From Bin87 sp965220095 (GTDB lineage: Bacteria > Chloroflexota > Dehalococcoidia > Lucifugimonadales > UBA3495), in NCBI GenBank assembly GCA_965220095.1, contig OZ244805.1:4288609-4352608 (forward strand): DNA of 64,000 bases, in the 5' to 3' direction. Positions 33,489 to 42,463 of the stretch are shown here, piece after piece. The position numbers were made by a program, and so were the translations under genes. Under the pieces are notes generated by a model, which made no database searches, was not told the DNA's origin, and saw only the letters and a program-made list of their open reading frames with translations. The stretch's first letter is position 1, and each line of letters begins with the position of its first letter.

Positions 33489-35087
33489 TTATTGAGCGTC
33501 CGGGTTGTAGGTGTCCGGCGGGGTTACGCCGTGGAATATGGAGTATTGCGAAATGACAACATTCTCGCCGCCAAGTTTGCCCCACACCATGATCGAATAG
33601 ACGCCATGGCCGTGCCGGTTCAAGGTTTGGCTGATGTCCGCCTTTACCGAGAAGGTTGTGCCGATAGCCGTCCATTCCGAAGCAGTAATCCAAGGTACGA
33701 TGATGGATTGGGTTTGCAGGAGCTGGCTGGCGTTGTAAGCCTGTTGCCACAGTTGGTGAGATTCGCTAGGCGAACGCGCCGGCGGCGCGTCTGCCGGAAC
33801 GTCGTAAGGACTGGGACAAAGTTGATAGGTTGTAGTGAATTCGTCGGTAGTCCAGCGATAGCCGCCGGTAAGAGGCCAACGCAAACTTGCTACGTGACGC
33901 CCGCTATCGTAACAGTAGGTTCTAGCAACCTGACCTCTGGTTAGAGGATGCGGCGGTGCGTCATGATAAATTTGTATGCCCAAGTCGCGGTTTTCGCCGA
34001 ATCGCACGCCGTTCTTTGTTGTTCCAGACATTGACAGGATGCCATTGCCGATAGTCGGCAGGCGGCCGTACTCAACATAGTCGCCTTCAAAGTGTTGGTA
34101 CATTAAGGTGTTGTAGCCATCCCACGCAATGCCGATATTGACTTTCCGATGCGACGGGTCAAGCAAATTGCGGCGGTGTCCAGAGCTGTTCATCCAGCTG
34201 TCTATCACCTTCTGAATCGTTTGCCGGGTGGCGCCGATGCCACTGTAACCGTCAGACGCTTTGATGCAGTAATCCGAGCCACTCCCATTTTCTCCGTTGG
34301 ACTGGTAGCCACCGGCCAGGCTATAACGCATATAGGGCTTCAGGCCGTCAATGCCCCAATGGGAGGAAAAGCAGTTTTCCAGCGCGGATTCGGCGTGGAG
34401 TTGGGCAGCGATGTTGTCGCCTAGAACGACTGGATTTAATCCGGCTTTTTTGCGCTCGGCGTTGATGAGTTCCAGCATATATTGCTTTTCCGCGATATGC
34501 TGCAGGTTGGGCAATGCAGCGTCAACCGGCGTCGGGATGATACCGGCAGGTGTCGGGGAGATGATAACCGTCGGAGCATGGGTTGGCGTTGGTGCGGGCG
34601 TGGATTGCGGCTCCGGAGTATTCGCAGACTGGCTTGCCGATACCAAAAACTCCGGAAATACCCCGCCGCAGTGCCGCTCAACTTTGGCTATGATGTCAGC
34701 AACGGATTGCCGTCCATCCGCTATTGCTGCATCGGCGGCCTGCGTTCGAAAATGCTTTTCCCGGCCGGAGTATTGACCGGCACATTCGGCGAACGCGTTG
34801 ACTACTAACTCCCGCTCGGTCGGCTTGCTTGCAGTGGGGGTCGGCGTCGGAACGTTTGTCGCCGTTGGCGCAGGCGCTAGCGTTGCGGTAGGTGGCAAGG
34901 TTGTCAATGGTTGTGGTGTCTCGGTGAGCGGCGGCGGCACCGTCGGTGTTGCTGACGGTAGCATCGCTGCCAACGGTACATCCGGGATCTCTGTACTTTG
35001 CTCTACATAGCGCATTACGCCATAAACAATGCCGCCGCCAATGACCAATGACAACAGCACGAGTGCGAAAACACCCCAACCACGCAT
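33489..35087 (-). CDS. Membrane-anchored CAP/SCP-domain protein
   Basis: 532 residues. An N-terminal anchor (GVFALVLLSLVIGGGIVYGVM, residues 4-24) is followed by a Pro/Thr-rich linker, a Cys-containing helical segment (AFAECAGQYSGREKHF), a second PTPT linker, and a CAP domain: ELINAERKKAGLNPVVL, AQLHAESALENCFSSHWGIDGLKPYMRYSLAGG, GENG, and SGHRRNLLDPSHRKVNIGI. CAP-domain proteins of bacteria are extracellular and poorly understood. The C-terminal about 170 residues have no family I recognise. Cell-surface location is inferred from the anchor and linkers. Confidence 0.85.
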   Translation of the reverse strand: MRGWGVFALVLLSLVIGGGIVYGVMRYVEQSTEIPDVPLAAMLPSATPTVPPPLTETPQPLTTLPPTATLAPAPTATNVPTPTPTASKPTERELVVNAFAECAGQYSGREKHFRTQAADAAIADGRQSVADIIAKVERHCGGVFPEFLVSASQSANTPEPQSTPAPTPTHAPTVIISPTPAGIIPTPVDAALPNLQHIAEKQYMLELINAERKKAGLNPVVLGDNIAAQLHAESALENCFSSHWGIDGLKPYMRYSLAGGYQSNGENGSGSDYCIKASDGYSGIGATRQTIQKVIDSWMNSSGHRRNLLDPSHRKVNIGIAWDGYNTLMYQHFEGDYVEYGRLPTIGNGILSMSGTTKNGVRFGENRDLGIQIYHDAPPHPLTRGQVARTYCYDSGRHVASLRWPLTGGYRWTTDEFTTTYQLCPSPYDVPADAPPARSPSESHQLWQQAYNASQLLQTQSIIVPWITASEWTAIGTTFSVKADISQTLNRHGHGVYSIMVWGKLGGENVVISQYSIFHGVTPPDTYNPDAQ

Positions 35088-35094
35088 TTCGCCC

Positions 35095-36048
35095 CTACTC
35101 CTCGTCCGGGTGCGTCGTTATGAAGCGGCCGGCTCGCACCGGATCGACGTGGGGCGCGCGCACCTCGACTCCAGACTGTTCTTCCTGCAACAGCACGGTG
35201 ATGCTGCTGTCCATCTCGGCCCAGCCTCGGTTCATTGCCGTCAGGGCGATTTGCTCGGCCAGGGTGGACATGGGCATCGGCACGTCGTACTCGCGGGCCA
35301 GTTCAGTAGCCAGGGAGATGTCCTTGTGCGCCAGGCTGAGGGCGAAGCTGGCCGGCTCGAACTCGCCCCGAAACATGGTGCGCACCAGTCCTTCGTGCAG
35401 CACGCGCATCCTGCCCAGCGAGCCTCGGCGTATACACTCCCACAGCGCCTCCGGCTCCACGCCGGCCTTGACTCCCAGAGTGAGTCCTTCAGCAATGGCC
35501 TGGCGCACGCTGTGGCCAATCATGTTGTGCACCAGCTTGGCGACGCTGCCGGCGCCAATGTCTCCAGCGTAGAAAACCTTGTCGCCGAAGGCGTCCAGCA
35601 CCGGCTTCACACGCTCGAATACCTCCCGGTCGCCGCCGACCATGACGGCCAGGTTGCCCGACGCCGCACCCGTCTTGCCCCCGCTGACCGGCGCGTCCAG
35701 GACGAAGGCTCCTTTGGCGCGGAACTGGGGTTCAATCTCCCGTATCAGCGTGGGTCGGCTCGACGACAGGTCGATGTAGACGCTGCCCGGGCGTATGCCT
35801 TCCAGCACCCCCGCAGCGCCCAGGGACACCGACTCCACTTCGTAGGGCCCGGGCAGCGACGTGAAGGTGATGTCGCTGGCCTCGGCGACTTCGGCGGGGG
35901 TGTTGGCGAGGCGCGCGCCGCCTTCCAGCAGGGGCCGGGCCGCCTCTTCGCGCAGGTCGTATACGACCATCGAGTAGCCGGCCTTCTGTATGTTGGCCGA
36001 CATACCGCCGCCCATGTTGCCCAGTCCGATAAATCCTACCGTTTCCAT
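35095..36048 (-). CDS. 3-hydroxyisobutyrate dehydrogenase-family NAD(P)-dependent oxidoreductase
   Basis: 317 residues from ATG 36048 with AAGGAG upstream. Rossmann start TVGFIGLGNMGGGMSANIQKAGY; substrate motif FVLDAPVSGGKTGAASGNLAVMVGG; catalytic Lys in GAGSVAKLVHNMIGHSVRQAIAEG. This is the full architecture of the beta-hydroxyacid dehydrogenase family (3-hydroxyisobutyrate, tartronate semialdehyde and similar). The substrate is undetermined. The gene is separated from the CAP gene by 7 bp but the two are unlikely to be functionally related. Confidence 0.9.
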   Translation of the reverse strand: METVGFIGLGNMGGGMSANIQKAGYSMVVYDLREEAARPLLEGGARLANTPAEVAEASDITFTSLPGPYEVESVSLGAAGVLEGIRPGSVYIDLSSSRPTLIREIEPQFRAKGAFVLDAPVSGGKTGAASGNLAVMVGGDREVFERVKPVLDAFGDKVFYAGDIGAGSVAKLVHNMIGHSVRQAIAEGLTLGVKAGVEPEALWECIRRGSLGRMRVLHEGLVRTMFRGEFEPASFALSLAHKDISLATELAREYDVPMPMSTLAEQIALTAMNRGWAEMDSSITVLLQEEQSGVEVRAPHVDPVRAGRFITTHPDEE

Positions 36049-36213
36049 GCTTACAGTTGCTCCTTGTCGGGTATTCTTGCCGGTATTCCTGGATGACGGT
36101 TCGCGTTTCCGGGGTTCGCATTTTGGCGAGTATACACGACTCAATCGGAAAACCGCCGGGCACTTGTCGGGCCCTAAAACGGGTGCTACACTTTTGCATT
36201 ATTTCCCACCTGG

Positions 36214-37464
36214 ATGCAGTTTTTGGTACTGACTACAGCCGAGAATTCGATGGGCGGCGTTTTTATTCCCAACGCCCCTGACAATCAGCGCGCCGTCCTT
36301 GACACAGTACGGCGGCTGGCCATTGAAGCGGGGGTTGCAGCCTTTCTGGTGGGCGGACCAGTGCGCGATTTTCCGCTGGGTGTGCCCGTGAACGACCTCG
36401 ACATCTCCGTAGTGGGGGATGCTCCGGAGTTGGCGCGAAGCTTGGCCAATGCCACCGGCGGACGCCTCACCGTACATCCGCGCTTCGGCACGGCCAGCGT
36501 CGCCGCCGCCGGATTCACCGTCGATCTGGTAACCGCCCGGCGCGAAACCTACCCGAAGCCGGCCGCGTTGCCGTTGGTGCAACCGGGGAGCTTGGCCGAC
36601 GATTTGGCGCGCCGCGATTTCACCATCAACGCAATGGCATTGCCACTCGCCGCCGCGGTGGAACAGGTCGTTGACCCTCACGGCGGGCAGGCCGACCTTG
36701 ACGCCGGTATCATCCGCACGCTGCATCGAGAAAGTTTTCGTGATGACCCGACCCGCATCTTCCGCGCGGTACGATACGAGCAGCGGTTCGCATTCCGCTT
36801 GAGCGATGACACCCGGTGCGATCTGGAGTCCGCCGTTGCCGCCGGCGCAATCGCGATGCTCTCCGGGGACCGGTTGCGCCACGAGCTGGATCGCATCCTG
36901 CAGGAAACATCCCCGCTACCCGCGTTGCAGCGAGCGGAAGCGTTGGGCGTCCTGACCGCCACGCATCCGGCGCTGGGCGCCTCCCACCTGGAGGGGTTGC
37001 ACGACTGGACGGCCCGACCGCTGGCCTGGCTGGCGGCGCTGGTCTGGCCGCTGCACCAGTCAACCGGATCATCAGTGGCGGCTCGCCTCAACACTCCATC
37101 GGATTGGACGCGGGTCATCAGCGACACCGCCACCTTGACCGAACGCCTGCCTGACCTGGCAGCGGACGGGTCAGCGCCGTCGGACGTGTGCGCGCTGCTG
37201 GACGGTTTGTCGCCCGACGCACTGGCGGCGGGAACGGTGCTGGCCCCTGCGCCGGCATCGGACCGAATCAGGATGTATCTGGCGGAATGGTGGACGGTTG
37301 CGCCCCTGCTGCGCGGCCCCGACCTGCTGGCCCTGGGAGTGCCCCCGGGTCCGGCGGTCGGCGAGGCGTTGCGTGCCCTGCGACGGGCGCGTCTGGATGG
37401 ATTGACGCACAGTCGCCAGGAAGAAGAGCAACTCGCCCGGCAATGGGCAGTACAATCGAATTAA
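36214..37464 (+). CDS. tRNA nucleotidyltransferase / poly(A) polymerase family protein
   Basis: 416 residues (ATG 36214; ATG 36250 is an alternative start). Class II nucleotidyltransferase head: AFLVGGPVRDFPLGVPVNDLDISVVG, with the G-G-x-V-R-D and D-x-D pattern, then LADDLARRDFTINAMALPL and RTLHRESFRDDPTRIFRAVRYEQRFAF, the RNA-binding motifs of the CCA-adding/poly(A) polymerase family. The C-terminal half is helical and less conserved. It probably maintains the tRNA CCA end; the tRNA-Ile in this window does encode its CCA. Confidence 0.9.
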   Translation: MQFLVLTTAENSMGGVFIPNAPDNQRAVLDTVRRLAIEAGVAAFLVGGPVRDFPLGVPVNDLDISVVGDAPELARSLANATGGRLTVHPRFGTASVAAAGFTVDLVTARRETYPKPAALPLVQPGSLADDLARRDFTINAMALPLAAAVEQVVDPHGGQADLDAGIIRTLHRESFRDDPTRIFRAVRYEQRFAFRLSDDTRCDLESAVAAGAIAMLSGDRLRHELDRILQETSPLPALQRAEALGVLTATHPALGASHLEGLHDWTARPLAWLAALVWPLHQSTGSSVAARLNTPSDWTRVISDTATLTERLPDLAADGSAPSDVCALLDGLSPDALAAGTVLAPAPASDRIRMYLAEWWTVAPLLRGPDLLALGVPPGPAVGEALRALRRARLDGLTHSRQEEEQLARQWAVQSN

Positions 37465-37518
37465 TTCAACGCTATAATCCGTGCTGGTCACGGCAATTTG
37501 TGGTTGGGAGGTAGTGCA

Positions 37519-37746
37519 GTGGTAACCGTTTTTCAAGTATCCGGCCCGGCATTCTGCGTGGTGTGCAACGAGGAGTTGGAAGGCCCGCACCGTTCCACCT
37601 GCCAGATGTGCGGTGGGCCGTTCCATCAGCCCTGGGCGCCCGAAAGCGACGCTCCCCGCTGCGGTCGGGCGGCCAGTCATGACGAGACGCTGGCGGTAGT
37701 GTTCCTGTGCCGGGACTGCTACGACAACCGGCGTCCGCCAAGCTAG
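37519..37746 (+). CDS. Small zinc-ribbon-like protein
   Basis: 75 residues from GTG 37519, chosen because GGGAGG lies 7 bases upstream. Cys pairs FCVVCNEEL, CQMCGG, a lone Cys in APRCG and FLCRDC suggest one or two zinc sites. A TATAAT at 37473-37478 may be its own -10 box. I do not recognise the family; it may be a small regulatory or structural zinc protein. It is followed by the alcohol dehydrogenase 29 bp later. Confidence 0.6.
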   Translation: MVTVFQVSGPAFCVVCNEELEGPHRSTCQMCGGPFHQPWAPESDAPRCGRAASHDETLAVVFLCRDCYDNRRPPS

Positions 37747-37775
37747 GGACAACTTACCCAGGAGCAGCAATACCA

Positions 37776-38813
37776 ATGAAGGCCATTTATATTGAAGCCC
37801 ACGGCGACGTGGACGTACTGCAATACGGCGACCGCCCCGATCCCTCGCCAGGACCCGGCGATGTGGTCGTGCGGGTGCAGGCCAGCGCGCTGAACCGCCT
37901 GGACATCTTTACGCGCCAGGGACAGCGCGGGCTGGAACGGGAGTTTCCACCGCCACTGATCCTGGGCGGCGATACCGCCGGCGAGGTGGTTGCCATCGGC
38001 GCCAACGTGAGCACGCTGTCGGTTGGAGACCGCGTGGTCGTCAACCCCCGCATCGCCTGCGGCGTTTGTCAATGGTGCGGTTCGGGTCGGGATGACCTTT
38101 GCCGACGCAGCCGCTTCCTCGGCACCGCACGGGATGGCAGCTACGCCGAGCTGGTGTCCGTGCCGGAGGTGAACGCCTACCGTCTGGAAGGGTCGGTGTC
38201 CTTCGAGGCCGCCGCCGCCGTGCCGACAACTTACCTGCCGGTCTGGAACATGGCGGTGCGCCGCGCTGCCCTCCAGCCGTGGGAGACTGCCCTGGTCTTC
38301 TCCGCCTCCGCCGGCGTCGGCGCGGCCGCGATTCAGGTCTTCAAAAACGTCGTGGGCGCCAACGTCATCGCCACCACCAGCACCCCCGAGAAAGCCGAAC
38401 TGGCGCGCAATCTCGGCGCCGACCATGTCATCAACTACAACGAGGAAGACATCACCGAGCGGGTGCGCGAGATAACCGGCGGCGCGGGCGTCGACCTGCT
38501 GGTTGACCATGTGGGCGCAGACGTGTGGGCGCAGGGGTTCCGCGCCCTGCGACCCGGCGGCCGCTACTGCATCTGCGGTGCCACCAGCGGGCTGCGCGCC
38601 GAGTTGCACCTCGGCCTACTGTTCAGCCGCCAGATTGAGATCTACGGCGGCTACATGGGCTCCCGCGAGGACATGCGCCAGATCGTGTCCAGCCTAAACC
38701 GGGGCGTCGTCCACCCGGCCATCCACCAGGTCTACCCCCTGGCCAACGCCGCTGAAGCCCACCAGGCCATGGAAGCCACCAACTTCTTCGGAAAGCTGCT
38801 GCTGCGGCCGTAA
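37776..38813 (+). CDS. Zinc-type alcohol dehydrogenase / quinone oxidoreductase (MDR superfamily)
   Basis: 345 residues from ATG 37776. GroES-like domain: VVVRVQASALNRLDIFTRQG, LILGGDTAGEVVAIG, VGDRVVVNP. A structural zinc lobe is present as CGVCQWCGSGRDDLC (four Cys). The nucleotide-binding domain has VFSASAGVGAAAIQVFK and GADHVINYNEEDITERV. The catalytic-zinc His of classical ADHs is replaced by Asp in GGD, so it may be closer to the crotonyl-CoA reductase/quinone reductase side. The substrate is unknown. Confidence 0.88.
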   Translation: MKAIYIEAHGDVDVLQYGDRPDPSPGPGDVVVRVQASALNRLDIFTRQGQRGLEREFPPPLILGGDTAGEVVAIGANVSTLSVGDRVVVNPRIACGVCQWCGSGRDDLCRRSRFLGTARDGSYAELVSVPEVNAYRLEGSVSFEAAAAVPTTYLPVWNMAVRRAALQPWETALVFSASAGVGAAAIQVFKNVVGANVIATTSTPEKAELARNLGADHVINYNEEDITERVREITGGAGVDLLVDHVGADVWAQGFRALRPGGRYCICGATSGLRAELHLGLLFSRQIEIYGGYMGSREDMRQIVSSLNRGVVHPAIHQVYPLANAAEAHQAMEATNFFGKLLLRP

Positions 38814-38824
38814 TAGGAGGCGTT

Positions 38825-39133
38825 ATGACAGACTCAACAATGGACAATGACGCAAAAGCAAAGAAGCTGGCGAGAGAGGGTAAAAACATCACTCAAATCA
38901 GCGAAGAGCTTGGGATCAGCTGGGGCGAAGCAGCGGGTTATTTACCTGCATCCAGCTGGCGCGGGGCAAAAGTGCGGATAACAATTCGACTCGAAAAACT
39001 TGCCACGGAAACGGATCCCGCTAAGAGAAAGAAGATGGCTGAGGAAGCCGACCTTTACGTCGATTTCCTTTATGATGCGGCAAAGCACCTGCGCGATCAA
39101 GTAAACAGTGCCCGGAAAGCACTCGATCGCTAA
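38825..39133 (+). CDS. Small helix-turn-helix protein
   Basis: 102 residues with GGAGG 6 bases before ATG 38825. An HTH-like segment AKKLAREGKNITQISEELGISWGEAAGYL (about residues 11-39) resembles the Homeodomain-like/resolvase-type HTH. The remainder (RITIRLEKLATETDPAKRKKMAEEADLYVDFLYDAAKHLRDQV) is charged and helical. It begins 11 bp after the dehydrogenase stop, so the two may be co-transcribed. It is probably a DNA-binding regulator; its target is unknown. Confidence 0.6.
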   Translation: MTDSTMDNDAKAKKLAREGKNITQISEELGISWGEAAGYLPASSWRGAKVRITIRLEKLATETDPAKRKKMAEEADLYVDFLYDAAKHLRDQVNSARKALDR

Positions 39134-39146
39134 AGGAACGCACTAC

Positions 39147-39827
39147 TTACTCCGGCACCAGCCGCGCCTCATCAAACTCGAACCAGTGCACCTGGCCGGA
39201 GTTTATGGCGTCGGCCACTTCGTTGACGCGGCGAACTCCCATTACCGCCGGCCAACCGAGCTTGCCGGTAAAGCGCGTCATATACTCGGCATTGCGAACC
39301 GCGCGCATCACGTCGCGCTCGTCTAGGGTAAAAGGCGCTTCGGCGGCGACGTAGCCGATTTGTCCGCTTTCGTTGGCAACCTCAACGATGAAATCGGCCC
39401 GGCGGAAGCTGCGCAGGTCGGAGACGGGCAATCCGGTTCGGTCGCTGGATCTGACCAACTTCCCCAATTCGTCGCGGGTCAGAGTGTGCCGGTGCTGGAA
39501 ACCCATTTCATCCAGCATCGTCCGCATCTCATCGTAGGCAATGTTGTAGGTGAAGGCAATGTTGTAGGTGAAGGTACCTTTGATGGCGCCCAAGTCATCG
39601 ACGATCCGCTTCTGAGTTTCCTCAAAAGCATCCATTCGCTTGATGATACTTTCTTGCCCTGCTTCTAGCCGCTCCAACCGTTGCTCCGTAGCAGCGGCGA
39701 ACTTGGCGAAGGTTTCGGGTAGCGCAAGCAGCTCTTTGCTGAGTAGCAAAGAGCGTATTGTCTCGGCCCAGTCGGGGTTTTCGCGCAGGATTCTGGCGAA
39801 ATCGTCCATCGTGTTGATGGTGGTCAT
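39147..39827 (-). CDS. Coiled-coil protein with nuclease-like C-terminus, paralogue of the 9750 gene
   Basis: 226 residues from ATG 39827. The order matches the 9750-10505 protein: TTINTMDDFARILRENPDW, short coiled coil (ATEQRLERLEAGQESIIKRMDAFEETQKRI), TLTRDELGKL, and DLRSFRRADFIVEVANESGQIGYVAAEAPFTL. The D...E-A pattern is kept but the Ser of E-A-S is Pro here. An 18-bp tandem duplication at about 39538-39573 repeats six residues (FTYNIA). Function unknown; it belongs to a family with at least two members in this genome. Confidence 0.65.
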   Translation of the reverse strand: MTTINTMDDFARILRENPDWAETIRSLLLSKELLALPETFAKFAAATEQRLERLEAGQESIIKRMDAFEETQKRIVDDLGAIKGTFTYNIAFTYNIAYDEMRTMLDEMGFQHRHTLTRDELGKLVRSSDRTGLPVSDLRSFRRADFIVEVANESGQIGYVAAEAPFTLDERDVMRAVRNAEYMTRFTGKLGWPAVMGVRRVNEVADAINSGQVHWFEFDEARLVPE

Positions 39828-39901
39828 TTCATCACATCGGCGGGAGCGGATTCTCATCAAGTATAGCATCGCTAATGACGCCAGCTGATTTGTCCTGTCG
39901 T

Positions 39902-41125
39902 TCAGCCGCCCGCCGTTACCGTTGCCAAATCCGGGTGCAGCGCGCTTTCCTGCTTGCCAATGCCCACATAGCGCAGGCGTGCCACGTACTGGCTGATGTA
40001 ATTGGCGCGCAGGCGTTGCACCGCCACCATGCCGCTTTTCATGTTGGACACCGAGCCGCCGGCAATTATCGCCATCGCCTCCCAAAGCACCGGGTCCTTC
40101 ATCTCTCCGGCCATGTCCTTTTCGATGGAACCCAGGGTGCGGCGGAGCGACGTGGCAAAATCAGCGCCCTGCAACGCCACCGAGAATTTTAAGAACGCTT
40201 GACCGTAGGCCAGATGGCGGGCTTTGTCTTGCAGGCACAGGCTGAAGATTTTGCGATCGGCGGGATTGGTGGCGTAGTGGGCGCCGAACCGGTAAAGCAA
40301 CATCGTCAGCAGGCCGCGGGCCATGTACAGCGGCACCGCAGTTTCCGGCCATCCGGCTCGGGTCTCCATCATCCGCCGGCTCATCATGCCCGGAGACTCG
40401 AGACCCAGCGTGCCGCCGTTGGACAGGGCCCGGTGGCGCATCACCTCGCTATGCCGGCCAGCGTCGAACTCCTGAGTGACGAGGAACATTTTGGGCTCGA
40501 TGTAGGCATAGTTCATTCGGTGCAGCCACTGGCCGATGGTGTCCGTCTCGGCGATGGCATGGTGGCCCAGTTCGGTGCACAGTTGACACCAGGCCAGCTC
40601 CAGCGCTTCGGGCATCGATGACAGCTCATCCCAGGGGATGTCCTGCATGGCCACCCAGCGCCGCTGGATGGCTTCCTCGTAGAGCCAGGCGGCGTTATCC
40701 GACCACAACTCCTCCTTGCGGTTCACTGAGTAGTTGTCCAGTCGCGGCAGGCCGGGCGTGGCGAATGAACCGCGCGGCATCCGGGTCATCTCCCGGCTCT
40801 CGTCGGGTATTTCGCCGTAGACGCCAATGTTGATGGCCTCGATGGTCAACCCATGAGCGGTTACCGGAGCGCGCACGCCCCACTGACGAGTGTCCTTCAT
40901 CCAGGTGTAGCGTTCGCTGGGTTCCAGAGGAGTTGCGGCGACCGGGTCCTCGGCGACCGGAATGGCGTCCTCCGGGGCCGCAGCAGGTGCTTCGTGGTCT
41001 GCTACCGTCTGCTGCACCTGTTCGGCGGCGGATGAGCGGTAATGGCCGGTGGGGTTGCTGTCGTCAACGGCCGAATCGGCGGGATCAGGGCCGTCGCCAT
41101 CGTGAGCATGATTCTGAGTAGACAT
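39902..41125 (-). CDS. Ferritin-like diiron protein, first paralogue
   Basis: 407 residues. A disordered acidic N-terminus (about 70 residues, HAHDGDGPDPADS...) precedes a helical domain with ELGHHAIAETDTIGQWLHRMN, VTQEFDAGRHSEVMRHRALSNGG and CLQDKARHLAYGQAFL. E-x2-H-like pairs in two helices are the pattern of ferritin-like/R2-type diiron oxygenases (AurF-like). It is homologous to the next gene, 95 bp away on the same strand. It may be an N-oxygenase or hydroxylase; no substrate is evident. Confidence 0.75.
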   Translation of the reverse strand: MSTQNHAHDGDGPDPADSAVDDSNPTGHYRSSAAEQVQQTVADHEAPAAAPEDAIPVAEDPVAATPLEPSERYTWMKDTRQWGVRAPVTAHGLTIEAINIGVYGEIPDESREMTRMPRGSFATPGLPRLDNYSVNRKEELWSDNAAWLYEEAIQRRWVAMQDIPWDELSSMPEALELAWCQLCTELGHHAIAETDTIGQWLHRMNYAYIEPKMFLVTQEFDAGRHSEVMRHRALSNGGTLGLESPGMMSRRMMETRAGWPETAVPLYMARGLLTMLLYRFGAHYATNPADRKIFSLCLQDKARHLAYGQAFLKFSVALQGADFATSLRRTLGSIEKDMAGEMKDPVLWEAMAIIAGGSVSNMKSGMVAVQRLRANYISQYVARLRYVGIGKQESALHPDLATVTAGG

Positions 41126-41220
41126 TTTCCCTCGCAGCCAGTGGCCTTGGAGATTAACACTTCGGCCCGCCTACACGATGTCAGACGGGCCGTGGCGGTT
41201 TCGCGTCGGGTTTGCCCGGG

Positions 41221-42318
41221 CTACGGCGCCGCCTGGTAGGCCTCCAGCAGCGCCGGGTTGACCCGGCCGTTTTCGATGCGGTCGTGGAAGCCGCAGGACT
41301 TCAGGCGTTGGAAGTATTCCTTGACCTGGCGCTGGCGGATGGCCGCCAGAATTTTCTGTCCTTCGTCGGCCTTGTCAGCCCCGCCGCCGAGCAGGATGGC
41401 CAGGGACTCGGCAGTCAGATTGGCGCCGCGAGCGGCCGGATTCTCGCCGCCGTTGCCGGTGGCCTGCCGGTCTTCGGCCTCGTCCAGGTAGGCGTGGATT
41501 TCCTCCCGACGTTCGGGCGCGCACTCGTTCATATAGCGGGCGTGCAGCACGCCGAAGGCTACGTGGCGAGCCTCATCCTGCGCGGCGCGCCGGTAGATGG
41601 CCTTCTCGGCATCGTTGTACGCCATCAACTCACCGAGGCGGAACAGCGTCAGCACGTTGCCTTCGCCAACGATGTGCAGGCGGCTGGACATTTCGGTAAA
41701 CTCGCGGGCGTTGTCGGTACTGCCGCCCGTAACGTCGCTCACCGAGTCGATCATGCGCATCAGGCCGCCGCCGTTGGACAGGGCCCGCTTGCGGAAAACT
41801 TCCATGTGGCGCGACTCGTCCATAACCTGGGTCAGCAGGAACATTCGCACTTCGTGGTAGTCGGGCGACATCTGGGCGATGAAACGGCCCGGTACATCAG
41901 CAGCGACGAACTCAACCTGGGCAAAGAAGGTGGCCAGCTGGCACTGGGCCGCTTCCACGTCGTCAGGCAGGGGGCGCAGGCTCTCCCACGGGATATCGGT
42001 AGCCGACGACCATTGCCGCGACACCGCTTCCTGGTACAGCTTGGTCAGGTTGTAGCCCCAGACTTCCTTTTTGTCGCGGAAGGTGTAGGCCGTGTACTGG
42101 GGAACGCCCGGCCGTGGCAGAGCGCCACGCGTGCGCTGGGTAAAGTTGGTCGACTCGTCCAGCAGGTCAGGTGTATTGACCGCGAGCGTCGGGTCGTGGG
42201 CCAACTCATCGACAGCGCCGGGAATCTGGTCCTTGATCTTTTGCAGCCAGGAAAGGTCGAATCCCTCCTGTACGGCCTGCTCCATCTCGGAGGTCGAGCG
42301 GTCTTGCAAAGTGGCCAT
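41221..42318 (-). CDS. Ferritin-like diiron protein, second paralogue
   Basis: 365 residues. The core repeats the pattern of its neighbour: QLATFFAQVEFVAADVPGRF, LTQVMDESRHMEVFRKRALSNGGG and RRAAQDEARHVAFGVLHARY, giving E-S-R-H and E-A-R-H iron-binding pairs that are more complete than in the 39902 protein. GAGCAAG precedes the ATG at 42318. Two adjacent paralogues, one with a degenerate second site (D-K-A-R-H), suggest a heteromeric oxygenase with one catalytic and one structural chain (inference). Confidence 0.8.
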   Translation of the reverse strand: MATLQDRSTSEMEQAVQEGFDLSWLQKIKDQIPGAVDELAHDPTLAVNTPDLLDESTNFTQRTRGALPRPGVPQYTAYTFRDKKEVWGYNLTKLYQEAVSRQWSSATDIPWESLRPLPDDVEAAQCQLATFFAQVEFVAADVPGRFIAQMSPDYHEVRMFLLTQVMDESRHMEVFRKRALSNGGGLMRMIDSVSDVTGGSTDNAREFTEMSSRLHIVGEGNVLTLFRLGELMAYNDAEKAIYRRAAQDEARHVAFGVLHARYMNECAPERREEIHAYLDEAEDRQATGNGGENPAARGANLTAESLAILLGGGADKADEGQKILAAIRQRQVKEYFQRLKSCGFHDRIENGRVNPALLEAYQAAP

Positions 42319-42463
42319 AACTTGCTCCTAACAACTGTCCACGCCACGCCCAAAGAGCCGCACGGCATCAGCCGGCACGAACCCCTTGCGCCGTCCATTT
42401 CACGATAGCGCTCGCAATGTATCTGAAAACCCCATTCAGCGTCAAGCGCAACGGGTCGCTCGG

